Shown here piece after piece: positions 26,540-35,660 of a stretch of DNA of 64,000 nucleotides. The notes under the pieces were generated by a model. It was not told where the DNA came from, did not search any database, and saw only the letters and a list, made by a program, of their open reading frames with translations. A program made the position numbers and the translations under genes. This stretch comes from Chitinophagaceae bacterium (GTDB lineage Bacteria; Bacteroidota; Bacteroidia; Chitinophagales; Chitinophagaceae): contig JAFMJI010000008.1 of the NCBI GenBank assembly GCA_017853575.1, positions 1 through 64,000 of the forward strand, written 5' to 3'. Within the stretch, counting starts at the first letter, position 1; each line of letters begins with the position of its first letter.

Positions 26540-28276
26540 ATGGAAACAAAAACATTGAATAAACAAACAGAATCAATAAATCAGGCAATAGAGATTACAG
26601 GAAGTGAAGCGGTGATGAAAGCCATGATTGCTGAAGGCGTAGAAACTATCTTCGGATATCCTGGGGGTGCCATCATGCCAATCTATGATGCACTGTATGA
26701 TTACAGAGATCAGCTAGAACATATTTTGGTAAGACATGAACAAGGGGGTATTCACGCTGGACAAGGATATGCAAGATCATCCGGCAGAACAGGAGTAGTT
26801 TTTGCAACGAGTGGACCTGGTGCAACAAATCTTGTTACAGGTCTGGCAGATGCAATGATCGATTCAACACCACTTGTTTGCATCACCGGACAAGTATTTG
26901 CACATTTATTAGGGACTGATGCTTTTCAGGAAACGGATGTAATAAATATTACAACCCCAGTCACAAAATGGAATTATCAAATTACTGATGCAAATGAAAT
27001 TCCAGAAATTCTTGCTAAAGCATTTTACATCGCAAAAAGTGGTAGGCCTGGTCCGGTATTGATTGACATTACCAAAAATGCTCAATTGCAAAAATTCAAT
27101 TTTACGGGATACACCCCATGCAATCATATCAGAAGTTACAGACCAAAACCAATCGTAAGAAAAGAGTATGTTGAGGCTGCTGCAGAAATGATCAATCAAG
27201 CAGTAAAACCATTGGTTTTGTTTGGACAGGGAGTTATTCTTGGGAAAGCAGAAAATGAATTTAAAACTTTTATAGAAAAAGCAGGATTGCCAGCAGCATG
27301 GACAATCTTAGGTTTGAGTGCACTACCAACAGATCATCCACTGAATGTGGGAATGTTGGGTATGCACGGAAATTACGGTCCAAATCTGTTAACCAATGAA
27401 TGTGATGTATTGATAGCAGTAGGTATGAGATTTGACGATCGTGTAACAGGAAGATTAGATAAGTATGCAAAACAAGCCAAAATCATTCATTTGGACATCG
27501 ATCCATCTGAAGTTGATAAAAATGTAAAAGCTGATATTCCTGTATGGGGAGATTGTAAAGAGACACTTCCGATGTTGACGAATCTCATTAAATCAAACAA
27601 ACATGAAGCATGGCTTAAAAAATTTAATGACTGTACAGCTAAAGAACAAGAAGCAGTTATTCAAGATGAATTGCATCCAACAGGTGAAATTATGACAATG
27701 GGTGAGGTCATTGATCAATTGAATCAATTGACAAAAGGTGATGCCATCATTGTTACAGATGTTGGACAACATCAAATGGTGGCATGTAGGTATGCACATT
27801 TTAATAAAAGCAAAAGCAATATTACATCAGGAGGATTGGGAACAATGGGATTTGCTCTTCCCGCAGCAATTGGAGCAAAATACGGAGCGAAGGATAGAAC
27901 TGTTATTGCAATCATTGGAGATGGTGGCATTCAAATGACCATTCAGGAATTTGGAACCATCATGCAAGACAATGTAGATGTTAAAATTCTCATTTTAAAT
28001 AACCAATTTCTCGGAATGGTAAGACAATGGCAACAGCTGTTTCATGAAAAACGCTACTCCTTTGTAGACATCAAGAGTCCCGATTATGTAACCGTAGCAA
28101 AGGGATACAGCATTGAAGGAAATTCAATAAAAGAAAGAAAAAATTTAAAAGCAGCACTGAAAAAAATGTTGGATCATAAAGGACCTTATTTGTTGGAAGT
28201 CTTTGTTGGAAAGGAAAACAATGTCTTTCCAATGGTCCCTCAAGGATGCAGTGTTAGTGAAATCCGTTTAAAATAA
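26540..28276 (+). CDS. ilvB: Acetolactate synthase large subunit
   Basis: The catalytic subunit makes acetolactate or acetohydroxybutyrate from pyruvate with ThDP. The N-terminal domain has FGYPGGAIMP and the catalytic Glu in VRHEQGGIHAGQGYA; the C-terminal ThDP/Mg site is GDGGIQMT, ending in the NNQFLGMVRQWQ loop. At 578 residues it is full length. The matching regulatory subunit is the next gene, six bases on. Confidence 0.95.
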   Translation: METKTLNKQTESINQAIEITGSEAVMKAMIAEGVETIFGYPGGAIMPIYDALYDYRDQLEHILVRHEQGGIHAGQGYARSSGRTGVVFATSGPGATNLVTGLADAMIDSTPLVCITGQVFAHLLGTDAFQETDVINITTPVTKWNYQITDANEIPEILAKAFYIAKSGRPGPVLIDITKNAQLQKFNFTGYTPCNHIRSYRPKPIVRKEYVEAAAEMINQAVKPLVLFGQGVILGKAENEFKTFIEKAGLPAAWTILGLSALPTDHPLNVGMLGMHGNYGPNLLTNECDVLIAVGMRFDDRVTGRLDKYAKQAKIIHLDIDPSEVDKNVKADIPVWGDCKETLPMLTNLIKSNKHEAWLKKFNDCTAKEQEAVIQDELHPTGEIMTMGEVIDQLNQLTKGDAIIVTDVGQHQMVACRYAHFNKSKSNITSGGLGTMGFALPAAIGAKYGAKDRTVIAIIGDGGIQMTIQEFGTIMQDNVDVKILILNNQFLGMVRQWQQLFHEKRYSFVDIKSPDYVTVAKGYSIEGNSIKERKNLKAALKKMLDHKGPYLLEVFVGKENNVFPMVPQGCSVSEIRLK

Positions 28277-28282
28277 TTCAAC

Positions 28283-28870
28283 ATGAAGCAAGAATACACA
28301 ATAACAATATATACTGAAAACCAGGTGGGATTGCTTACAAGAATTGCCATTATGTTTTCGAGAAGAAAGATAAATGTAGAGAGTATGAATACCTCTCCTT
28401 CTGAGGTTGAAGGCATTCATCGCTTCACGATTGTTATCAATGTTACAGAGGATGTTGTGAGAAAGCTGGTACGTCAAATAGAAAAACAAGTTGATGTGCT
28501 GAAAGCTTATTACAACACAAATGATGAAATCATCTGGCAGGAACTTGCATTGTATAAAGTTCCCACTGAGACCATTGCAGAAAAAGCAAAAGTTGAAAGA
28601 CTTTTAAGAGCATATGGCGCTAGAGCGGTTGTTATCAGAAAAGATTATACCATTTTTGAAACAACTGGACAAAGAGAAGAGACCGATACACTAATCAATG
28701 TGTTAGCACCATTTGGTCTCATTGAATTTGTAAGGAGTGCCAGGGTTGCCATCATCAAAGACAGCAAAGGATTTCACGAAAAACTAAAAGAGTTTGAGGA
28801 AACAGAACCAGTAAAACACTTGCTTGCAGAGGATATAACACCAGAAAAAGCAGCTGAATTGGAGAATTAA
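28283..28870 (+). CDS. ilvN: Acetolactate synthase small (regulatory) subunit
   Basis: This 195-residue protein starts with an ACT domain (YTITIYTENQVGLLTRIAIMFSRR) followed by the IlvN C-terminal domain (about 85-175), the two-domain layout of IlvH/IlvN. It should bind valine and adjust the activity of the large subunit. The last 20 residues are an acidic tail. Confidence 0.93.
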   Translation: MKQEYTITIYTENQVGLLTRIAIMFSRRKINVESMNTSPSEVEGIHRFTIVINVTEDVVRKLVRQIEKQVDVLKAYYNTNDEIIWQELALYKVPTETIAEKAKVERLLRAYGARAVVIRKDYTIFETTGQREETDTLINVLAPFGLIEFVRSARVAIIKDSKGFHEKLKEFEETEPVKHLLAEDITPEKAAELEN

Positions 28871-28908
28871 TTTTTTTATCATTTTAATAATCAAAATAAA
28901 CAGCAATT

Positions 28909-29961
28909 ATGGCAAAATTAAATTTCGGAGGGGTTGAAGAAAATGTAGTGACCAGAGAAGAATTTCCACTTTCAAAAGCTCAAGAGACTTTAAAAAATGA
29001 AGTTGTAGCTGTGATAGGCTATGGCGTGCAGGGTCCTGGCCAGGCTTTGAATCAAAAAGAAAATGGCATCAATGTTATTGTTGGCCAGAGAAAGAATTCA
29101 AAATCTTGGGACAAGGCTGTTGCTGATGGCTTTGTGCCAGGAAAAACTTTATTTGAAATTGAAGAAGCGCTGGAGAAGGGAACCATCATTTGCTATTTGT
29201 TGAGTGATGCAGCACAAATTGCCATGTGGCCGACTGTAAAAAAACATTTAACTCCTGGAAAGGCATTGTATTTTTCACACGGCTTTGGAATTACCTATAG
29301 AGATCAAACCGGAATTATCCCACCAGCAGATGTTGACGTATTTCTAGTTGCTCCAAAAGGATCGGGCACATCATTGAGAAGGATGTTCCTGCAAGGTAGA
29401 GGCTTGAACTCAAGCTATGCAATCTTTCAAGATGCAACAGGCAAAGCAAAAGACAGAGTCGTTGCACTAGGAATTGCAATTGGAAGCGGATATCTGTTTG
29501 AAACAGATTTTAAAAAAGAAGTATTCAGCGATTTAACAGGAGAAAGAGGAACATTGATGGGTGCGATTCAGGGAATTTTTGCAGCTCAATATCAAGTGCT
29601 ACGTGATAAAGGACATACTCCTTCAGAAGCTTTCAATGAAACAGTTGAGGAATTGACACAATCACTCATGCCATTGGTTGCAGAAAATGGTATGGATTGG
29701 ATGTATGCCAACTGTTCAACTACTGCTCAAAGAGGAGCACTTGATTGGTGGAAAAAATTCAGAGATGCTACTTTACCTGTGTTCAATGAATTATACAATA
29801 GTGTTGCAACTGGTAAAGAGAGTCAGCGTAGCATCGACAGCAACTCACAGCCCGACTATCGTGCAAAACTTGAGGTTGAACTGAAGGAACTAAGAGAGAG
29901 TGAAATGTGGCAGGCAGGTAAAATTGTAAGAAGTTTGAGGCCCGAAAACCAATCGAAATAA
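28909..29961 (+). CDS. ilvC: Ketol-acid reductoisomerase
   Basis: It isomerises and reduces acetolactate or acetohydroxybutyrate. The Rossmann loop is VIGYGVQGPGQALN, with GQRKNSKSW after it in the region that sets NADPH preference. Metal-binding acidic residues are in the C-terminal knotted domain (DLTGERGTLMGAIQG and EAFNETVEELTQSL). At 350 residues it is the short, class I form. It closes the operon ahead of a strong terminator. ilvE and ilvA are not present here. Confidence 0.95.
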   Translation: MAKLNFGGVEENVVTREEFPLSKAQETLKNEVVAVIGYGVQGPGQALNQKENGINVIVGQRKNSKSWDKAVADGFVPGKTLFEIEEALEKGTIICYLLSDAAQIAMWPTVKKHLTPGKALYFSHGFGITYRDQTGIIPPADVDVFLVAPKGSGTSLRRMFLQGRGLNSSYAIFQDATGKAKDRVVALGIAIGSGYLFETDFKKEVFSDLTGERGTLMGAIQGIFAAQYQVLRDKGHTPSEAFNETVEELTQSLMPLVAENGMDWMYANCSTTAQRGALDWWKKFRDATLPVFNELYNSVATGKESQRSIDSNSQPDYRAKLEVELKELRESEMWQAGKIVRSLRPENQSK

Positions 29962-29975
29962 ACTTATACCAACCT

Positions 29976-30005
29976 AAAAAAGGAGCAGAAAATCTGCTCC
30001 TTTTT
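29976..30005 (+). terminator. Terminator of the leu-ilv operon
   Basis: The stem AGGAGCAGA / TCTGCTCCT with loop AAA is flanked by an A-run and a five-base T-run, starting 14 bases after the ilvC stop. Confidence 0.9.
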
Positions 30006-30039
30006 CTTTGAATTCTGCCCTGCTTATCTACTCGTAATG

Positions 30040-30047
30040 TATATTTG
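30040..30047 (+). promoter_or_regulatory. -7 promoter element (TATATTTG) of sucC
   Basis: An exact TAnnTTTG match placed 18 bases before the sucC start codon. No -33 element at the usual distance is obvious. Confidence 0.55.
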
Positions 30048-30065
30048 TAAAAATTTTTATTTTTC

Positions 30066-31277
30066 ATGAACCTTCACGAATATCAGGCCAAAGAATTGTT
30101 GAAAAAGTATAATGTACCCGTCCAAGAGGGTGTTGCATGCAGCACAGTTAATGAAGCAGTAACAGCATACAACGATATCAAAGAAAAAAGCGGAAGCAAA
30201 TTCGCTGTAGTGAAGGCTCAGATACATGCAGGTGGAAGAGGAAAAGGACAAATCAAGGAAAATGGCATCAACGGTGTAAAAGTTGGTAAAAGCTTAGAAG
30301 ATATCAAAGAATTTGCAGAAAAAATATTGGGAGGAACATTGGTGACCATCCAAACTGGTCCTTCCGGCAAAGTGGTCAACAAAATACTCGTAGCGCAAGA
30401 CATGTATTACGATGGCCCCACGGAAAGAAAAGAATTCTATCTGTCTATTTTATTGGACAGATCAAAAGGTCAGAATGTAATCATGTACAGCACTGAAGGC
30501 GGAATGAATATTGAGGATGTTGCACATGATACTCCTGAGAAAATTTTCAGAGAATTGGTTCATCCAGCTGGAGGTCTACTCCCCTTTCAAGCAAGAAAAA
30601 TTGCATTTAACCTCGGACTCAGTGGAGATGCCTTCAAGAACATGGTGAAATTTGTAACCAATTTGTACAATGCATATGTAGGCTTGGATTGTTCAATGCT
30701 TGAAATTAATCCGCTTTTTAAAGCTGCTGATGATAAAATCATTGCAGTGGATTGTAAAATGAATTTGGATGAAAATGCCTTGGGCAGACATCCAGATTTA
30801 CAGGCCATGCGTGATCTTACTGAAGAAGATCCAACAGAGGTTGAAGCAGGTAAATTCAATTTAAATTTTGTAAAACTTGATGGAAATGTAGGATGCATGG
30901 TGAATGGTGCCGGATTGGCCATGGCTACGATGGACATGATTAAATTAAGCGGCGGTGAACCTGCCAACTTCCTCGATGTTGGAGGTACAGCAAATGCACA
31001 AACAGTTGAAGCAGGTTTTAAAATTATTTTACAAGATCCAAATGTGAAAGCCATTCTCATCAATATATTTGGTGGAATTGTAAGATGTGACAGGGTTGCA
31101 TCAGGCGTAATTGAAGCATATAAAAACCTGGGAAATATCCATATCCCTATCATCGTTCGTTTACAGGGCACCAATGCTGCTGAAGCAAAAAAACTAATCG
31201 ATGAAAGTGGACTGAAAGTTCAAAGTGCCATTTTACTCAGCGAAGCAGCAGAACTTGTGAAAAAGGCTGTTGTCTAG
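30066..31277 (+). CDS. sucC: Succinate--CoA ligase (ADP-forming) subunit beta
   Basis: The nucleotide-binding subunit of succinyl-CoA synthetase in the citric acid cycle. MNLHEYQAKELLKKY opens the ATP-grasp domain; ALEINPL-type (SMLEINPLF) and the C-terminal FLDVGGTANAQTVEAGF and INIFGGIVRCD segments are conserved. At 403 residues it is slightly longer than the E. coli protein. The alpha subunit gene sucD, often next to sucC, is not in the window. Confidence 0.95.
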   Translation: MNLHEYQAKELLKKYNVPVQEGVACSTVNEAVTAYNDIKEKSGSKFAVVKAQIHAGGRGKGQIKENGINGVKVGKSLEDIKEFAEKILGGTLVTIQTGPSGKVVNKILVAQDMYYDGPTERKEFYLSILLDRSKGQNVIMYSTEGGMNIEDVAHDTPEKIFRELVHPAGGLLPFQARKIAFNLGLSGDAFKNMVKFVTNLYNAYVGLDCSMLEINPLFKAADDKIIAVDCKMNLDENALGRHPDLQAMRDLTEEDPTEVEAGKFNLNFVKLDGNVGCMVNGAGLAMATMDMIKLSGGEPANFLDVGGTANAQTVEAGFKIILQDPNVKAILINIFGGIVRCDRVASGVIEAYKNLGNIHIPIIVRLQGTNAAEAKKLIDESGLKVQSAILLSEAAELVKKAVV

Positions 31278-31297
31278 CGACAAACATAATACAACGA

Positions 31298-33469
31298 TTG
31301 AAAAAGTTCCTTACCCTACTGGTGTTGGCTACTGCCATACATTCTGGTGCTGTATCACAAAGAAAAAACGAAGAGTACAGATATTTCATCAAGAGAGCTC
31401 CATCCCCTATTCAGATTGACGGTATTGAAGACCCTGTATGGTCTGTTGCACAAAATGCAACTGATTTTCAAATGGTGCTTCCAATGGACACCAGCAAAGC
31501 GAAAATAAAAACGGATGTTAGAATGTTTTACGATTCATCCGGCATTTATCTACTTGCAGTGAACTATATAGAGCCTGGGCAAAAATTCATGGTTGAATCA
31601 TTGAAACGAGATTTCAACTTTGGAAAAAACGACAACTTCCTTTTATTTATGGATCCATTCAATGACCAAACAAATGGATTCACATTTGGATCAAATGCAG
31701 CAGGTGCACAATGGGATGGTCTTTTGTATGATGGTGGAAAAGCAGATCTCAACTGGGATAACAAGTGGAATTCCTCAACGAAATACTACAAAGATAAATG
31801 GGTATGGGAAGCATACATACCATTTAAAACCATTCGGTATAAAAATGGGATAAAAACATGGGGGATACAATTCAGCAGACTGGATATTTCAAAAGCTGAA
31901 AAATCAAGCTGGGCACCAGTTCCCAGACAATTTCCAACTGCCTCCCTCGCTTATACTGGCATATTGGTTTGGGATCAACCACCCCCAGATGCGGGTCAAA
32001 ATATTTCTCTGATTCCATATGTACTCAGCGGTGGATCAAAAAACTATGTTGCAAATACAGCAACCAAATTCAGAAATGATATTGGATTGGACGCGAAGGT
32101 TGCAGTTACGTCATCCCTCAACTTGGATCTTTCCATCCATCCAGACTTTTCACAGGTAGAAGTAGATAGACAGGTTACAAACTTGGACAGGTTTGAACTG
32201 TTCTTTCCTGAAAGAAGACAATTCTTTATTGAGAACGGAGATCAGTTCAACAACTTTGGATACGGAACCATTCGTCCATTCTTTTCCCGAAGAATTGGAC
32301 TGAATGCTCCTATACAATATGGTGCCAGACTCAGTGGAAAATTGAATAAGAACTGGAGAATGGGTTTTATGAACATGCAAACCGAAAGAAATATAGAAAC
32401 CAAAACTCCTATTCAAAACTACACTGCATTTGCTATCCAGAGAAAGGTGTTTGCGAGATCCAATATTGGATTATTGTTTGTCAATAGAGATCAATTGTTG
32501 GGCAAAGACGAGAAAGGCCCTACATATCTTGCCAATCCTTTTAATAGAAACATTGGCCTTGAATACAACCTAGCCTCTTCGAATAATTTATGGACAGGTA
32601 AATACATGGTTTTAAAATCCTTTTCGAAAAACACATCTGGAGATGATTTTACACATGCCGGCAACATACAATACAGCAGTAAAAAATGGCTGATCGGATA
32701 TCAACAAGAATCCGTTGGAAAGCAATACACGGCTGAAGTTGGGTACGTGCCAAGAAAAGATTACTTTAAAATATCACCATCGATTTCAAGAATATTTTTC
32801 TCAAAAAATCCAAAAATTACCAGCCACACGATCAAGGTGATGAACTTTGATTATTTCACCAGAAAACTAAAGCTAACAGACAATACAACTTACCTGGCTT
32901 ACACATTGACCCTGAGAAATCAAGCAACTTATACTGCATGGGTGGCCCACGATTATATCAAGTTGCTTCAACCATTCGACCCAACTAACTATACCAAAGA
33001 TACTTTGGCAAGAGGTACGCAACACCGTTGGAATTCGGTCGGACTTGAACTTGCATCAAAACCGCAACAGTTGCTTACCTATTTAATCTCAGGTAGATTT
33101 GGAGGATATTATTTTAATGGAAATAGGACATTTATTAGTGCTGACCTAGGATATCGTCTACAACCATATTTTAGTTTGACCATGAGCACGAGCTTCAATA
33201 ATATTTCACTTCCTGCACCATGGAATGATCACACATTTTGGTTGGTTGGACCGAGAATTGATGTAACGTTCACGAATAAATTATTCTTCACTACTTTTCT
33301 GCAATACAACAATCAGCAGAACAACATCAACATCAATACAAGGTTTCAATGGAGATATAAACCAGCATCAGACCTGTTTCTGGTGTATACAGACAACTAC
33401 TACCCTGCTCCATTCAATGTAAAAAACAGAGCACTGGTTTTGAAGTTTAATTACTGGTGGAATCTATAA
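31298..33469 (+). CDS. DUF5916 protein with a CBM9-like N-terminal domain
   Basis: A 723-residue exported protein. The start is a TTG, supported because it gives a complete signal peptide (MKKFLTLLVLATAIHSGAVSQ minus its last residue, about 20 residues) and the next in-frame ATG would remove it. Residues 30-215 resemble the carbohydrate-binding module family 9 fold (IDGIEDPVW, then RMFYDSSGIYLLAV). The rest is DUF5916, likely an outer-membrane beta-barrel, with FFPERRQFFIENG as its best-conserved motif and alternating beta strands to the C-terminus. Function is unknown; sugar binding has not been shown for this group. It follows sucC by 20 bases and could be read from the same promoter. Confidence 0.82.
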   Translation: MKKFLTLLVLATAIHSGAVSQRKNEEYRYFIKRAPSPIQIDGIEDPVWSVAQNATDFQMVLPMDTSKAKIKTDVRMFYDSSGIYLLAVNYIEPGQKFMVESLKRDFNFGKNDNFLLFMDPFNDQTNGFTFGSNAAGAQWDGLLYDGGKADLNWDNKWNSSTKYYKDKWVWEAYIPFKTIRYKNGIKTWGIQFSRLDISKAEKSSWAPVPRQFPTASLAYTGILVWDQPPPDAGQNISLIPYVLSGGSKNYVANTATKFRNDIGLDAKVAVTSSLNLDLSIHPDFSQVEVDRQVTNLDRFELFFPERRQFFIENGDQFNNFGYGTIRPFFSRRIGLNAPIQYGARLSGKLNKNWRMGFMNMQTERNIETKTPIQNYTAFAIQRKVFARSNIGLLFVNRDQLLGKDEKGPTYLANPFNRNIGLEYNLASSNNLWTGKYMVLKSFSKNTSGDDFTHAGNIQYSSKKWLIGYQQESVGKQYTAEVGYVPRKDYFKISPSISRIFFSKNPKITSHTIKVMNFDYFTRKLKLTDNTTYLAYTLTLRNQATYTAWVAHDYIKLLQPFDPTNYTKDTLARGTQHRWNSVGLELASKPQQLLTYLISGRFGGYYFNGNRTFISADLGYRLQPYFSLTMSTSFNNISLPAPWNDHTFWLVGPRIDVTFTNKLFFTTFLQYNNQQNNININTRFQWRYKPASDLFLVYTDNYYPAPFNVKNRALVLKFNYWWNL

Positions 33470-33477
33470 GTAGACGA

Positions 33478-34128
33478 CTACATTTTCTTTGCATCTTCCA
33501 AAAACTTGGCCAAACCTATATCCGTTAGAGGATGTTTGAGCAGTCCAAGTATTGAATCCAGCGGGCAAGTGCAAACATGTGCTCCTGCTTCTGCAGATCG
33601 AACAATGTGCAGTGCGTTTCGAATGGATGCAGCAAGAATTTGGGTATCAAATCCCTGTAAAGAATAAATATGATTGATCTGACCTATGAGTTGAACACCA
33701 TCCCAGTTGCTATCATCAACACGACCTATAAATGGTGAAACATATGTTGCGCCTGCTTTAGCAGCAAGTATTGCTTGTCCTGCTGAAAAAACCAGCGTAC
33801 AATTTGTTCTGATGCCATTGTCTGTAAACCATTTGATGGCTTTTATACCATCTTTGATCATAGGTACCTTTACAACGATATTTTTATGAATGGATGCTAA
33901 TTTTTTTCCTTCCTCAACCATTTCTTTAAAATCTGTTGATAGTACTTCTGCACTTACATCTCCATCAACCAAAGCGCAGATATCAGCGTAATGCTTGAGG
34001 ACATTGTCTTGACCCTTGATCCCTTCTTTAGCCATTAAAGAGGGATTGGTAGTAACCCCATCAAGAATACCCAAATCGTTTGCTTCTTTGATATGTGCAA
34101 GGTTAGCTGTGTCGATGAAAAATTTCAT
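33478..34128 (-). CDS. Transaldolase, small FSA/TalC-like form
   Basis: This 216-residue TIM barrel is of the short transaldolase/fructose-6-phosphate aldolase type. The Schiff-base lysine is Lys87 in NIVVKVPM, and DGVTTNPSL and ATYVSPFIGRVDD are typical. It probably moves a dihydroxyacetone unit between sugar phosphates in the pentose phosphate pathway; an aldolase activity on fructose 6-phosphate cannot be excluded by sequence. It lies downstream of the SRP RNA gene on the same strand. Confidence 0.9.
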   Translation of the reverse strand: MKFFIDTANLAHIKEANDLGILDGVTTNPSLMAKEGIKGQDNVLKHYADICALVDGDVSAEVLSTDFKEMVEEGKKLASIHKNIVVKVPMIKDGIKAIKWFTDNGIRTNCTLVFSAGQAILAAKAGATYVSPFIGRVDDSNWDGVQLIGQINHIYSLQGFDTQILAASIRNALHIVRSAEAGAHVCTCPLDSILGLLKHPLTDIGLAKFLEDAKKM

Positions 34129-34198
34129 GGCTTATGATATTTGGCAGCAAATTAATTAAAAGAAGAAGAAAGTTTGGCCTGAGATATTCACAAAAAAT

Positions 34199-34297
34199 AG
34201 CAGGTTGCTTACATCGCACCGCTCAACCACCTACCCTTGCTACCTTCCGGTCCTGGGGGAGTTCAGCAGGAGCTGGTCGTGTAAGACCTGCCGCCGC
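34199..34297 (-). ncRNA. ffs: Signal recognition particle RNA, small bacterial type
   Basis: On the minus strand the sequence holds the conserved SRP apical hairpin, GGACCGGAAGGTAGCAAGGG, with the GGAA tetraloop that binds Ffh, and the asymmetric internal loop of domain IV. GCAGGT near the 5' end pairs with ACCTGC at the 3' end to close the rod. At about 98 bases it is the short 4.5S-like form without an Alu domain. It has its own -7 element at its 5' edge and is followed by six T, so the closing helix may serve as terminator. The ends are approximate to a few bases. Confidence 0.93.
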
Positions 34298-34304
34298 AAA
34301 TATA
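34297..34304 (-). promoter_or_regulatory. -7 promoter element (TATATTTG) of the SRP RNA
   Basis: On the minus strand an exact TAnnTTTG match sits right at the 5' end of the SRP RNA, seven bases from the stop codon of the upstream gene. I see no -33 element; it would lie within that gene. Confidence 0.6.
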
Positions 34305-34310
34305 CAAAAA

Positions 34311-35594
34311 TCACTGAAGTGTTCGATTGAACTGACTGTTGATTTGACGAATTGCTAACAATTGATCGGATCTTCCGCCCAGTTCACGATAATAAACCAA
34401 CACCATGTAATTGTTTTCAGTTTCCCAGGCATCTTGTTCGATAATGGACGAATTGTATGATACTTTGCCATTTATCATTTGACGAACTGCGTATTCGTAA
34501 TCATAATAACCTTGCTTCAAAAATAAATTTGATTCATAGACACCTTTCTCTGCATTGAACTCCATCTTGGCATCTTTATCATCTCCATAATTCGTCAATC
34601 TACCAATAATATACAAGTCGCCTTGCGCTAGCGCAAGTCCATCTTTAGGCCTAAAGGTGAAATGAACCTTTGCATAATCTGCGTTCCAAAATGGATTTAA
34701 GTTATCAATGGTCTCGTTTATAAATAGTCCGTTGAGATCACGGTAGTAAAAATACTGTTTGGGCAACCTGGGCTGATCTTCTTTTACAAATAACTCATTA
34801 GACGCATTTGTATTTTGTTGTTTAGTTACTCTATCACCCAGCAGTCGGAAACTGCGTAAATTAAGCCACCTATATTCTTTACCAGCAGGAAAAACCATAC
34901 TGTTCTCATTGTTGTATTGCAACATTCCCTGTCGAATGAAAGTTGGCTGATTAATAGACAGCAAATTGTCCCATCGATAGTTTTGTAAAACTTTTAATTG
35001 TAATTGCTGTTGTGGATATCTGATATCCATGTTTGTTGTTTCAAGCTGAATCTGGATTCTGTGGTGAGTCTGAAAATATTGTTGGTTATAGGGCTGTGTA
35101 ATTTGCAAGGCAACATTCAATTTTTCCTCCACCACCAACATTCGTCTTGTAAATGCTAACTTATTTGTATCTCCATCCAAGTATACTTTCACCAGATAAT
35201 TTCCAGACTTTGTAGGCATACAATTTTTATCCGGCAAATTTGTCTGGTAATGGGTATAACGGGTTAATGCAATACTAGATGTCTTATAATTATTTATCCG
35301 AATCTGACTGAATCCTTTGGCATAGTCAAAATAATTTAATTGCGCAGGAAGCCAGTCAGCATTGCAGAGCTGAATAGAGTAATAGTAATTCTTTACTCCT
35401 CCATCCAAATCATCAAAATGCAATTCAAGTAGGTCGGTGGAATTCAGTCGTACGATTGGGTATGAAATTGGATCAGCATATTTATATAAAGAAACCGTTT
35501 TAATATTTGGCAAATAAGTTTTGTCTGGAGATGCCTGTGACAAAACAGCACAATAAACACCCAAAAACAAAAAAACCGCAACCATCCTTTTCAT
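34311..35594 (-). CDS. Type IX secretion plug protein (DUF5103)
   Basis: The 427-residue product has a signal peptide (MVAVFLFLGVYCAVLSQ) and the DUF5103 domain over the rest (HFDDLDGGVKNYYYSIQLCNADW is the best-kept segment). In the type IX secretion system of Flavobacterium a protein of this family plugs the SprA outer-membrane channel on the periplasmic side. This implies that the cell secretes proteins by T9SS, although no other T9SS gene is in the window. A GTG nine bases upstream is possible, but the ATG gives a cleaner signal peptide. The start region is shared with the divergent ABC permease gene. Confidence 0.85.
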   Translation of the reverse strand: MKRMVAVFLFLGVYCAVLSQASPDKTYLPNIKTVSLYKYADPISYPIVRLNSTDLLELHFDDLDGGVKNYYYSIQLCNADWLPAQLNYFDYAKGFSQIRINNYKTSSIALTRYTHYQTNLPDKNCMPTKSGNYLVKVYLDGDTNKLAFTRRMLVVEEKLNVALQITQPYNQQYFQTHHRIQIQLETTNMDIRYPQQQLQLKVLQNYRWDNLLSINQPTFIRQGMLQYNNENSMVFPAGKEYRWLNLRSFRLLGDRVTKQQNTNASNELFVKEDQPRLPKQYFYYRDLNGLFINETIDNLNPFWNADYAKVHFTFRPKDGLALAQGDLYIIGRLTNYGDDKDAKMEFNAEKGVYESNLFLKQGYYDYEYAVRQMINGKVSYNSSIIEQDAWETENNYMVLVYYRELGGRSDQLLAIRQINSQFNRTLQ

Positions 35595-35660
35595 GTCAGA
35601 CACTTATTCAACGAATTTAATCAATAATTGATTTGTACATTTATAACTCAAACTGAATTA

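Noticed and set aside
30587-31174. A 195-codon open frame antisense to sucC
   Set aside because: The sense frame is an unmistakable sucC; the antisense product is Ser/Pro-rich without domains and has no promoter or start context.
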